From: Streptomyces odontomachi | GTDB lineage: Bacteria > Actinomycetota > Actinomycetes > Streptomycetales > Streptomycetaceae | Length of the DNA: 64,000 bases | Assembly (NCBI RefSeq): GCF_024435355.1 | Contig: NZ_JAMJWG010000004.1 | Span: 1 to 64,000 of the forward strand | Direction: 5' to 3' | In this document: in pieces, positions 26,883-34,888 of the stretch | How positions within the stretch are numbered: position 1 is the first letter of the stretch | Layout of the letters: each line of letters starts with the position of its first letter | Program-made: the position numbers and the translations under genes | The notes under the pieces: model-generated | The model's input: only the letters and a program-made list of their open reading frames with translations | Told to the model about the DNA's origin: nothing | The model's database searches: none

Positions 26883-28051
26883 CGGGTGGCCTCCGTGCCG
26901 TCCAGCCGCAGTTCGGGCACGGCGAACCGGCGGCCCTCGGAGGAGGACCTCAGGCCCAGTTCGGCGAGCTGGACGCCGCGGGCGCCGGCCAGCAGGTCCC
27001 AGTGGTAGGGCGCGTCGGCGTAGACGTGCTTGAGGAAGACCTCCCACTGCGCCTTGAAGCCGTTGTCGAACTCCGTGTTGTCGGGGACCTCCTGCCACTG
27101 GTCGCGGAAGGCGTAGGCGGCCGGCAGGTCGGGGTTCCAGACCGGCTTCGGCGTGCTGCTGCGGTGCTGGACACGGCAGTTGCGCAGGCCGGCGACGGCC
27201 GAGCCCTCGGTGCCGTCCACCTGGAACTCGACGAGTTCGTCGCGGCCCACCCGGACCGCCCAGGAGGAGTTGATCTGGGCGACGATGCCGCCCTCCAGCT
27301 CGAAGATCCCGTACGCCGCGTCGTCGGCGGTCGCCTCGTAGGCGTTGCCCTGCTCGTCCCAGCGGCGCGGCAGGTGCGTGGTGGCAAGCGCCTGCACGGA
27401 GCGGATCGGGCCGAAGAGCTCGTGCAGCACGTACTCCCAGTGCGGGAACATGTCGCTGACGATGCCGCCGCCGTCCTCCGCGCGGTAGTTCCACGACGGG
27501 CGCTGCGCCGGCTGCCAGTCGCCCTCGAAGACCCAGTACCCGAACTCCCCGCGCACCGACAGGATCCGCCCGAAGAAGCCGCCGTCGATGAGCCGCTTCA
27601 GCTTGAGCAGGCCCGGCAGGAACAGCTTGTCCTGGACGACGCCGTGCCGGATGCCGGCGTCCTGGGCGAGCCGGGCCAGCTCCAGGGCACCGGACAGGCC
27701 GGTCGCGACCGGCTTCTCCGTGTAGATGTGCTTGCCGGCGGCGATCGCCTTCTTGAGGGCTTCCTCGCGTGCCGCGGTGACCTGCGCGTCGAAGTAGATG
27801 TCGATGGAGTCGTCGGCGAGCACCTCGTCCAGGTCGGTGGACCAGTGCTCCAGGGAGTGCCGCTCGGCGATCTCCCGGAGCGCGTGTTCGCGGCGCCCGA
27901 CCAGCACCGGCTCCGGCCACAGCACCGTACCGTCGCCGAGCGCCAGGCCGCCCGCCTCGCGCAGCGCGAGGAGCGAGCGGACGAGGTGCTGGCGGTACCC
28001 CATCCGTCCGGTGACGCCATTCATGGCGATACGCACCGTCTTGCGTGTCAC
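26879..28051 (-). CDS. Gfo/Idh/MocA family oxidoreductase
   Basis: A 390-residue NAD(P)-dependent sugar or polyol dehydrogenase. The Rossmann start is RIAMNGVTGRMG (7-18), a slightly altered glycine motif; HIYTEKPVATG (about 109-119) carries the family Glu-Lys-Pro. The C-terminal half is the substrate and oligomer domain. GTG 28051 follows a GGAAGGA ribosome site. It is the first gene of a coupled three-gene operon with an upstream LacI-type operator, consistent with sugar-induced expression. Confidence 0.9.
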   Translation of the reverse strand: MTRKTVRIAMNGVTGRMGYRQHLVRSLLALREAGGLALGDGTVLWPEPVLVGRREHALREIAERHSLEHWSTDLDEVLADDSIDIYFDAQVTAAREEALKKAIAAGKHIYTEKPVATGLSGALELARLAQDAGIRHGVVQDKLFLPGLLKLKRLIDGGFFGRILSVRGEFGYWVFEGDWQPAQRPSWNYRAEDGGGIVSDMFPHWEYVLHELFGPIRSVQALATTHLPRRWDEQGNAYEATADDAAYGIFELEGGIVAQINSSWAVRVGRDELVEFQVDGTEGSAVAGLRNCRVQHRSSTPKPVWNPDLPAAYAFRDQWQEVPDNTEFDNGFKAQWEVFLKHVYADAPYHWDLLAGARGVQLAELGLRSSSEGRRFAVPELRLDGTEATR

Positions 28052-28162
28052 GACTGTCCTTCCGTCCCGCCCGAGCCCATCCTGACTTCTCCGGCCGCAT
28101 CCACGGGAGACGACCCGGGGACGACGGCACCCGCCGTCGGACGGGGCTCACCGATATGCGCG

Positions 28163-28180
28163 ATAGCAAGCGCTTTCTAT
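28163..28180. promoter_or_regulatory. LacI-family operator
   Basis: The palindrome AGnAAGCGCTTnCT with flanking AT and TA sits 112 bp upstream of the Gfo/Idh/MocA start. AAGCGCTT at its centre is the hallmark of LacI/CcpA-type sites. The likely binder is the LacI protein at 29749, now on the other side of the tnpB element. Confidence 0.8.
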
Positions 28181-28374
28181 ACGAGGAGAAGCTAGCCTCT
28201 GCACAGCGGATCGGGCAACACCCGATCGGGCCGTTCCCCGTCGGACCGCAGCAGGAGGACCTGCCGGGCCGGCAGGGGGACCGGCCGATTCCCCGCGCGG
28301 GCGGCGGCGGGAATCGATGGCAACGAGGATGGGGAGTCCCCCGCGACGAGTCGAGGAGACGAGGACGACGAGTT

Positions 28375-28520
28375 GACGCTCTTCCGCCTAAAGGCGGGAG
28401 ATTCCACGGCTCGCGCCGTGGGTTTCCTGCTTCGTCGCCGACTGCCTGCCCGGAGTTCTCCGTTGAGGTACACCAGCTCCACAGGCTGTCACTGCCCGTC
28501 CGGCAGCCAGCAGGTTCTTC
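28375..28520 (-). ncRNA. Candidate omega RNA (reRNA) overlapping the tnpB 3' end
   Basis: TnpB guide RNAs are made from the 3' end of the gene and the right end of the element. Here the last ~130 bases of tnpB contain a long inverted repeat (CACGGC with GCCGTG around 28405-28422) and the terminal CCGCCTTTAGGCGG hairpin. The guide would start just past it, near 28375 and below, in host DNA. Limits are inferred from the family. Confidence 0.45.
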
Positions 28521-29602
28521 GCCGCGTTCACGTCCCGGTCATGGGTCGTGCCACAGCTTTCGCAGGTCCAGGTGCGGACGTGCAACGGCATCGACTCGGC
28601 GAGGGTGCCGCAGTGAGAGCACAGCTTGGAGGAGGGGAAGAAGCGGTCGACCGCGATCACTTCCCGCCCGTACCACTGGGCTTTGTACTCCAGCATGCTC
28701 CGGAACTCGGCCCACGCCGCATCCGAGATGGCGCAGGACAGGCTCCGATTCTTGACCATGTTGCGCACGGTCAGATCCTCGATCACGATCGTTTGGTTCT
28801 CACGAACGAGACGAGTGGTGAGCCTGTGCAGCCCATCACGCCGGCGGTCGGCGATACGGGCGTGGATCTTCGCGACGGCACGCCGGGCCTTGGCCCGGTT
28901 GTTGCTCCGCTTGGCCGTCTTCGCCAGGCGCCGCTGGGCCAGGGCGAGGCGAGCTCGGTCCTTGCGTTCGCGCCTCGGGTTGGCGATCTTCTCCCCGGTG
29001 GACAGGGTCAGGAGGTGGTCCAGGCCAACATCCACCCCGACCATACGGTCAATGACGGGGAGCGGCTTGACGCCGGGGTCCTCACACAGCAGGGAGACGA
29101 ACCACCGTCCGGCCGCGTCCTGCGACACGGTCACCGAGGACGGCTTCGCCCCCTGCGGGAGCGGCCTCGACCAGACGATGTCCAGCGGCTGCATCATCTT
29201 CGCCAGGGTCAGCTTCCCGTCGCGGAAGCGGAAGCCGGACGTGGTGTACTCCGCGGACTTGCGGGACTTCTTCCGCGACTTGAAGCGCGGGTACTTGGCC
29301 CGCTTGGCGAAGAAGTGGGTGAACGCCGCCTGGAGATGGCGGAGCGTCTGCTGAAGAGGGACCGAGGAGACCTCGTTCAGGAACGCCAGTTCCTCGGTCT
29401 TCTTCCACGCCGTCAGCATCGCCGACGTCTGGTTGTAGTTCACCCGCTCCTGACGCGCCCACGCCTCCGTACGGGCAGCCAGCGCCATGTTGTAGACCTT
29501 GCGGACGCAGCCAAACGTGCGCGACAGCTCCGCTGCCTGCTCGTCCGTGGGATAGAAGCGGTACTTGAACGCCCGCTTCACCTGCGCCGCGGTCACGCTC
29601 AC
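28388..29602 (-). CDS. tnpB: TnpB RNA-guided endonuclease
   Basis: A 404-residue IS200/IS605-family TnpB. The N-terminal recognition part (FKYRFYPTDEQ) is followed by a RuvC nuclease with all three acidic residues in place: Asp191 (GVDVGLDHLLTL), Glu275 (IVIEDL) and Asp357 (DRDVNAAKN). A zinc finger is formed by Cys328/331 and Cys347/350. The nuclease therefore looks intact, unlike nuclease-dead regulatory TnpB relatives. With no tnpA nearby it depends on a transposase in trans, or persists as a self-retaining element. Confidence 0.95.
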   Translation of the reverse strand: MSVTAAQVKRAFKYRFYPTDEQAAELSRTFGCVRKVYNMALAARTEAWARQERVNYNQTSAMLTAWKKTEELAFLNEVSSVPLQQTLRHLQAAFTHFFAKRAKYPRFKSRKKSRKSAEYTTSGFRFRDGKLTLAKMMQPLDIVWSRPLPQGAKPSSVTVSQDAAGRWFVSLLCEDPGVKPLPVIDRMVGVDVGLDHLLTLSTGEKIANPRRERKDRARLALAQRRLAKTAKRSNNRAKARRAVAKIHARIADRRRDGLHRLTTRLVRENQTIVIEDLTVRNMVKNRSLSCAISDAAWAEFRSMLEYKAQWYGREVIAVDRFFPSSKLCSHCGTLAESMPLHVRTWTCESCGTTHDRDVNAAKNLLAAGRAVTACGAGVPQRRTPGRQSATKQETHGASRGISRL

Positions 29603-29710
29603 GAACTAGTGAGACCACAGCTAAAGATCAAATCCGCGGGTCAGAGCACGGTCTTTCGCCCTGGCAGCGAAAGCCCGCCCATTGCCCTGCTCCGCAGAAG
29701 TCCGTTCCCT

Positions 29711-29738
29711 CTCCGCCCTGAAGGGCGGAGTATCCACG
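29711..29738. repeat. Second IS605 right-end-like hairpin in the LacI leader
   Basis: CTCCGCCC-TGAA-GGGCGGAG (29711-29730) is followed by TATCCACGG. The tnpB right end at 28384 has the same design and orientation: CCGCC-TAAA-GGCGG then GAGATTCCACGG. The copy stops directly before the GGAGGAA ribosome site of the LacI gene. It may be the other end of the element or a leftover from an older insertion. Confidence 0.7.
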
Positions 29739-29748
29739 GAGGAACCAG

Positions 29749-30798
29749 ATGACCGTGACCCTTGCGGATGTGGCGGCGCGCGCCCGAGTCTCCCCCGCCA
29801 CCGTCTCGCGGGTGCTGAACGGCAACTATCCGGTCGCCGCCGCCACGCGCGAACGCGTCCTGCGCGCCGTGGACGAGCTGGACTACGTCCTGAACGGCCC
29901 GGCGAGCGCGCTTGCCGCCGCCACCTCCGACCTGGTCGGCATCCTCGTCAACGACATCGCCGACCCGTTCTTCGGGATCATGGCCGGCGCCGTGCAGACC
30001 GAGATCGGCGGCCCGGGGGGCCGGGCGGGCGGCGAACGGCTCGCCGTGGTGTGCAACACCGGCGGGTCCCCGGAGCGCGAGCTGACGTATCTGACACTGC
30101 TCCAGCGCCAGCGCGCCGCGGCGGTGGTGCTCACCGGTGGCGCCGTGGAGAGCCCCGCGCACATCGAGGCGATGACCGCGAAGCTCCAGCGGCTCACCGA
30201 GGCGGGCACGCGCGTCCTGCTGTGCGGGCGCCCACCGGTCCCGGACACCGGCGCGATCGCGCTCACCTTCGACAACCGCGGCGGCGGACTACGGCTCACC
30301 CAGCACCTCCTGGCCCTGGGGCACCGCCGGATCGGCTACATCGCAGGGCCCGAGGAGCGCACCACGACCCGCCACCGCCTGGAGGGCCACCACGCGGCCC
30401 TCGCCGCCCACGATCTCGCGGCCGACCCGCAACTGACCCTGCACGGCCCCTACGACCGCCGCTCCGGCTACGACGCCACCCTGGAACTGCTCCGCCGCGA
30501 CCCGGGCCTGACCGCCGTCGTCGCCGCCAACGACACCGTCGCCCTCGGCGCCTGCGCCGCCCTGCGCGACCGCGGACTGCGCATCCCCGACGACGTCTCC
30601 GTGGCCGGCTTCGACGACCTCCCCTTCAGCATGGACGCCGTCCCCGCCCTCACCACCGTCCGCCTCCCCCTGCACACCGCAGGCGCCCGCGCCGGCCGCA
30701 TCGCCATGCACCGCGAGGACCCCCCGCCCGGTGGCATCGCCACGGTCCAGGGAGAGTTGATGGTGCGCGGGTCGACGGGGGTGCCGCGGGTGAGGTGA
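29749..30798 (+). CDS. LacI family transcriptional regulator
   Basis: A 349-residue repressor: LacI HTH (LADVAARARVSPATVSRVLNGNYPV, first 30 residues), hinge, and a periplasmic-binding-protein-like effector domain (LVGILVNDIADPFFGIMAGAV; GHRRIGYIAGPEERTTTRHRLEG; DDVSVAGFDDLPFSM). It starts at ATG 29749 behind GGAGGAA. It points away from the Gfo/Idh/MocA operon, as a divergent regulator would, with the tnpB element now between them. The AAGCGCTT operator at 28163 is its likely target. Confidence 0.93.
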   Translation: MTVTLADVAARARVSPATVSRVLNGNYPVAAATRERVLRAVDELDYVLNGPASALAAATSDLVGILVNDIADPFFGIMAGAVQTEIGGPGGRAGGERLAVVCNTGGSPERELTYLTLLQRQRAAAVVLTGGAVESPAHIEAMTAKLQRLTEAGTRVLLCGRPPVPDTGAIALTFDNRGGGLRLTQHLLALGHRRIGYIAGPEERTTTRHRLEGHHAALAAHDLAADPQLTLHGPYDRRSGYDATLELLRRDPGLTAVVAANDTVALGACAALRDRGLRIPDDVSVAGFDDLPFSMDAVPALTTVRLPLHTAGARAGRIAMHREDPPPGGIATVQGELMVRGSTGVPRVR

Positions 30799-30986
30799 GG
30801 GGCTCGGGGGCGGGGCGGCAGGAGGCGGCAGGAGGTGACGGCCGCCGCTTGGGAAGCCTCGCCCCGTCGCACCCCCGCCCCGGCATCGGCACCGGCACCG
30901 GCACCGGGGCGGAGCCCCTGACGGCGCCTCGCCGCGAGCCACGGACAAGCGCGGAATCGAAGGACGGACGAAAGGGCTGACCACCC

Positions 30987-31811
30987 ATGTGGACGAGCAC
31001 GGCACACGTGACCGAGTGGGATGAGACGGACAGCCAGGGGTCCCCTGCCGTCTTCGCGCACGGCATCTTCACCTGGGGCACCGACCCGGAGTACGGCTTC
31101 GCGGCGCAGCGCCCGCTGGCGAGGACCCATCGGCTGCTGCTCCTGGACCGCCGCGGGTACGGCCTGAGCCCCGACATCCCGCCCGGGCGGCGCAGCGACT
31201 TCGATGCCGACGCGGATGACCTGGTGGAGGTCATGCAGCAGGCGGCCGCGCAGGCGCCGCGTGCGGCGGCCGGCCGAGTGCACCTGGTCGGGCACGCCAA
31301 CGGCGGGCTCGCGGCGATGCTCGCCGCGGCCCGCCGACCCGACCTGGTGCGGTCGCTGACGCTGATCCAACCCAGCGCGTTCCGCGCGGCTGCCGGCCAC
31401 CCGGCGGTCGACCGGATGCTGGCCCGCGTCGAGACGGCTGCCGCCACACCACCCGACCTGACACCACACCAGTTCCTCCACGCGTCGACGGAGGGCATCG
31501 GACTGCCGGTGCCGGAGCCGACGCCCGACCGGCTGCGGGCGGTGGCCACCTCGATGCACGAGCGCCCCGTATGGGAGGCCGACCCACCACTGGAACCGCT
31601 CGCCACCGCCCCCTTCCCCACGCTGGTGGTCTGCGGCACCTGGGAGGACGCCCCCGAGCTGTACCGAAGCTACGTGGGCGAGCCGATCATGGCCGCCTGT
31701 GCATCACTCGCCGAAACGCTCGGCGCCGACCTGCTGCGCGTACCCGGCTACTACCCGCACACCCAGCAGCCGGACGCGGTGAACGCGGCGCTCCGGAAGC
31801 TGTGGGAGTAG
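30987..31811 (+). CDS. Alpha/beta hydrolase-fold protein lacking catalytic residues
   Basis: A 274-residue alpha/beta hydrolase-fold protein (AVFAHGIFTWG oxyanion region; LLLLDRRGYGLSPD strand; VHLVGHANGG elbow). The nucleophile elbow reads G-H-A-N-G, with Ala where Ser is expected, and the usual GxGH before the C-terminal helix reads PGYYPH, so the catalytic His is displaced or lost. It may be a non-catalytic binding protein or use another mechanism. The last codons lie in a 47-bp tandem duplication. Confidence 0.8.
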   Translation: MWTSTAHVTEWDETDSQGSPAVFAHGIFTWGTDPEYGFAAQRPLARTHRLLLLDRRGYGLSPDIPPGRRSDFDADADDLVEVMQQAAAQAPRAAAGRVHLVGHANGGLAAMLAAARRPDLVRSLTLIQPSAFRAAAGHPAVDRMLARVETAAATPPDLTPHQFLHASTEGIGLPVPEPTPDRLRAVATSMHERPVWEADPPLEPLATAPFPTLVVCGTWEDAPELYRSYVGEPIMAACASLAETLGADLLRVPGYYPHTQQPDAVNAALRKLWE

Positions 31812-31864
31812 CGCGCCCGGACGTGGTGAACGCGGCGCTCCGGAAGCTACGGGAGTAGCGCGAG
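31771..31864 (+). repeat. 47-bp tandem duplication of a gene's 3' end
   Basis: The block starting CGGACGCGGTGAACG at 31771 is repeated from 31818 with few changes, including the stop codon. It has left a second in-frame-like tail beyond the real stop of the hydrolase-fold gene. The remaining gene-free stretch to 32149 contains only GGGCACTGGG-like short repeats. Confidence 0.9.
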
Positions 31865-32149
31865 AGCGACGGAGGGAGCGGCAGCCGGGGGTCCAAGGGC
31901 CGCCCGGGTACGGGAGACGAACCCGGTCGGGGCCGGAGCGGACGGGGCGGGGCGGGGACTCGTGCTCAGGTCATTGAGGTACGGGGCACATTGCGCTGTT
32001 TGCGCTCATCGTGCTCGCTGGGCCACTGGATCACTGGGGCACTGGGTCGCCGGGGGACTGAGTCGCCGCGGCGTTGAGTCAGGGGACTCGGGGGCGGGTC
32101 AGGGTTTTCTCAGGGGTGGTCGGGGTTCCCGTGGGCCTCTCCGCAGGCA

Positions 32150-32172
32150 TATCGTTGACTCAGTCAAAGATA
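32150..32172. promoter_or_regulatory. MarR-type operator upstream of the MarR-GNAT gene
   Basis: TTGACT-C-AGTCAA (32155-32167) is an odd-length perfect palindrome, flanked symmetrically by TATC (32150-32153) and GATA (32169-32172). It lies 25 bp upstream of the MarR-GNAT start, which suggests autoregulation. Confidence 0.75.
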
Positions 32173-32196
32173 CGCAGAGCGTGGAGGAGTCGCGGC

Positions 32197-33390
32197 ATGA
32201 CGCGCGTGAGGGCCCATGACGTCGGGACGGCCGCCGGTACCGAGTCGGCCGAGCCCAGGACAGCCGAAGACGGCGCCGGACCGGGCGTCGGCCCCGCCCG
32301 TCCGGCCGCCGACGGGCCGGTGCAGGAGCTGCGCGCCTTCAGCCGCTTCTACACCAACCTGATCGGCGCCCTCGACTACAGCCGCCACCTCTACGTCCCG
32401 TACACCCTCACCGAGGCCCGGGTCCTGTACGAGCTGGCCCACTCCCCGCGCCTGGACGCCGCCGACCTGCGCACCGAGCTGTCCCTGGACGCGGGCTACC
32501 TGAGCCGGCTGCTGGCCAGGTTCGAGAAGGACGAGCTGGTCGAGCGCGCCCCGTCCGAGCGCGACCCGCGGCGCCAGAGCATCACGTTGACCGGCCGCGG
32601 CCACGACACCGCCAAGCTGCTCGACGAGCGCTCCCAGGAGAAGGTCGGCGCCCTGCTCGCCGATGTCCCCGCGCGCGACCAGGAGCGCCTGGCCGCCGCG
32701 ATGCGCACGATCCGCGGCATCCTCTCCGCCGAGCACTCCCCGCAGTCCGGCCAGTCCCCCGCCCCCCGCCGCCCGGACGTCGTACTACGCCCCCCGCACC
32801 CCGGCGACCTCGGCTGGATCGTGCAGCGCAACGCCGCCCTCTACGCATCGGAGTACGGCTGGAACGAGGAGTACGAAACCCTGGTCGCCCGTATCGTCGC
32901 CGACTACGCCGCGCATCACGACCCCCGTCTCGAGCGGGTCTGGATAGCCGAGCTGGACGACCGCCCGGTGGGCTGCGTGATGTGCGTACGGGACGACCAT
33001 GACGACGACCAGGCGGACCACCACGGCGGCACACCCGCCACAGAGGCCGCAGATGCCACCGGTGCAGCCGCCACCGACACAGCCACCGGCCGGCCCGCCA
33101 CCGGCCCGTCCGGTGCCGCCCCCGACCGTCCCGGCACCGCGCGCCTGCGCCTGCTGCTCGTCGAGCCGGCCGCCCGCGGCCTGGGCGTGGGCGACCGGCT
33201 GGTCACCGCCTGTATCGACTTCGCCCGCGCCACCGGCTACGACGACATGGTCCTGTGGACGAACGACATCCTCGCCGCCGCCCGCCGCATCTACCAGCGC
33301 CATGGCTTCACCCTGACCGCCGAGCAGCCCCACCACTCCTTCGGCGCCGACCTGACAGGCCAGGACTGGCACCTACGGCTGCGCGACTGA
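32197..33390 (+). CDS. MarR-GNAT fusion protein
   Basis: A 397-residue protein joining a MarR-type winged HTH (about 45-185; LDAADLRTELSLDAGYLSRLLARFEKDELVERAPSERDPRR) to a GNAT acetyltransferase (about 195-397; RLLLVEPAARGLGVGDRLV as acetyl-CoA loop, then RIYQRHGFTL). Such fusions are a known actinobacterial type that combine DNA binding with acetylation. An Asp/His/Thr/Ala-rich insert (about 270-310) interrupts the GNAT domain. ATG 32197 is preceded by GGAGGAG, and the palindrome at 32150 is its likely operator. Confidence 0.9.
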   Translation: MTRVRAHDVGTAAGTESAEPRTAEDGAGPGVGPARPAADGPVQELRAFSRFYTNLIGALDYSRHLYVPYTLTEARVLYELAHSPRLDAADLRTELSLDAGYLSRLLARFEKDELVERAPSERDPRRQSITLTGRGHDTAKLLDERSQEKVGALLADVPARDQERLAAAMRTIRGILSAEHSPQSGQSPAPRRPDVVLRPPHPGDLGWIVQRNAALYASEYGWNEEYETLVARIVADYAAHHDPRLERVWIAELDDRPVGCVMCVRDDHDDDQADHHGGTPATEAADATGAAATDTATGRPATGPSGAAPDRPGTARLRLLLVEPAARGLGVGDRLVTACIDFARATGYDDMVLWTNDILAAARRIYQRHGFTLTAEQPHHSFGADLTGQDWHLRLRD

Positions 33391-33553
33391 CGGCACGGCC
33401 GACGAAGCCCGTGGAGGCGCGCGCCGACCAGGAGACGCGGCCCCGTCGCGCGCGGTCCCGGCGCCCCTGCGGCCGTCAGACGGCTGTCCCGCGGCCGTCC
33501 CCCGGGAATGTCGCAGGGTTGACCGAGCGGGTGCGGCCGATAGGGTCCGGCCC

Positions 33554-34354
33554 ATGAAGCTGGCGTTCTCCACTCTCGGCGTACCCGGGCTGCCCGTCTC
33601 CGACGTGGCCTGGCTCGCGGCCGACCACGGTTTCCACGGCGTTGAACTCCGCGCCCATGTCGAGGAGCCGGTGCACCCCGGCATCGGCAAGGCCGAGCGG
33701 GCGGAGGTGGTCAGACAGTTCGCCGACCGCGGGGTGGAGATCGTCGGGGTCGCCGGGTACGCACGTGTGGCGGCGCCGGGCGACGACGGCGCGGTGCTGG
33801 CGGACATCCAGGGCCTGTTGGAGCTGGCGCGCGATCTGGGCGCGCCGTACGTCCGGGTCTTCCCGGGCGGCGGCACCGAACAGAGCGCGGAGCAGGCGGA
33901 TGCGACGGCGGCCCGTCGACTGGGCGCCGCCGCCGAGTACGCCACGGAGTGCGGTGTCCGGATCCTGCTGGAGACCCATGACTCGCACCGCACCGGAGCC
34001 GCGGCCATCCGGATCCTCGGCCAGGTCGGGCACGGCCGGGTCGGCGCCCTGTGGGACGTGATGCACACCTGGCTCGGCGGCGAGCAGCCCCAGGACAGCT
34101 ACGCCGCGCTCGCCCCGCACCTGGGCTACGTCCAGGTCAAGGACATCGCGTCGGCGGAGGACACCACGCCGCTGCCGCTCGGCGCCGGAGTGCTGCCGCT
34201 CGCCGAGTGCGTGGAGGTGCTCACCCGGGCGGGCTGGGACGGCTGGCTCTGCTGGGAGTACGAGAAGCGCTGGTACGAGGCCGCACCCCCGCTGCCCCCA
34301 CTCCTCCGTCCGGCCCACGACCACCTGAGCCGGCTACTGACCGAGGCAGCGTAG
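33554..34354 (+). CDS. Sugar phosphate isomerase/epimerase
   Basis: A 266-residue TIM-barrel protein (KLAFSTLGVPGL start). Metal-ligand type positions are visible in VELRAH, RILLETHDSH (about 136-145), ALWDVMHTW (about 162-170), GYVQVKD (about 192-198) and CWEYEKRW. It is the third such barrel in the window but is not closely similar to the others. It appears monocistronic; the substrate is unknown. Confidence 0.87.
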   Translation: MKLAFSTLGVPGLPVSDVAWLAADHGFHGVELRAHVEEPVHPGIGKAERAEVVRQFADRGVEIVGVAGYARVAAPGDDGAVLADIQGLLELARDLGAPYVRVFPGGGTEQSAEQADATAARRLGAAAEYATECGVRILLETHDSHRTGAAAIRILGQVGHGRVGALWDVMHTWLGGEQPQDSYAALAPHLGYVQVKDIASAEDTTPLPLGAGVLPLAECVEVLTRAGWDGWLCWEYEKRWYEAAPPLPPLLRPAHDHLSRLLTEAA

Positions 34355-34888
34355 GCGGGAGGCGTGGACGCGGGGGCGTAGACGGAGACGGAGGCGTAGA
34401 CGGAGGCGGGGGCGGGGCTCAGGTCAGGACGGGAGCGCGGCACGTCGCGGCGCCGGTCACGCCTTCACGGTCCCGCACCGTCCCAACCGCCCGTGCTGCC
34501 CCGCACCGTCGCACCCCGCACCGTCCCGTCCCATGCCGTCCTGCCCCGCGCCGTCCCGTCCCGCACCGTCCTGCCCCGCACCGTCCCAGGTGGCACCGTC
34601 ACCGGCGCGTCCGCTGCATCTCGGTCACCGTCCCGCGTTCGCCGAACGCGTCCGTGCGCTCCGGACCTTCTGCAACGAGCGGCGTCCAGAGGCCTCCGTC
34701 ACCTCGCGCGCGACCAGCACCAGGGGCGCGGCGAGCACAACGAGCGCCGAGGACGGTCGCTGGGCGACGCCCTGAGGAGGCGTGTCCGAGACGTGGGTCA
34801 TGCCGTCGGCGGCACAGGGTAACCGCGGGTCAAGCGACGTCGGCGACGAGGAGGCGGACCCGCACCGAGGGGCCGCCCTGGACTTGGG
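34355..34888. repeat. Gene-free stretch with short tandem repeats
   Basis: Two simple-repeat patches occur: GGCGTAGACGGA-type units at 34356-34420, and CCCGCACCGTCC/TGCCCCG-type units at 34488-34600. No ORF here has a start signal or family resemblance. The last 100 bases form the leader of the VanZ gene. Confidence 0.7.

Larger units (their letters stand above)
28375..29602 (-). mobile_element. IS605-type element carrying tnpB only
   Basis: An insertion holding one gene, tnpB, and no tnpA transposase. The 3' side on the minus strand ends in a hairpin (CCGCC-TTTA-GGCGG at 28384-28397) that contains the tnpB stop codon, as is usual for the right end of these elements. The 5' boundary is not defined and may extend to about 29740, where a related hairpin lies. 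It separates a LacI regulator from its presumed target operon. No target duplication is expected for this family. Confidence 0.75.

Noticed and set aside
34493..34822. Possible small gene before VanZ
   Set aside because: It is made of CCCGCACCGTCC-type simple repeats; no ribosome site and no family resemblance.
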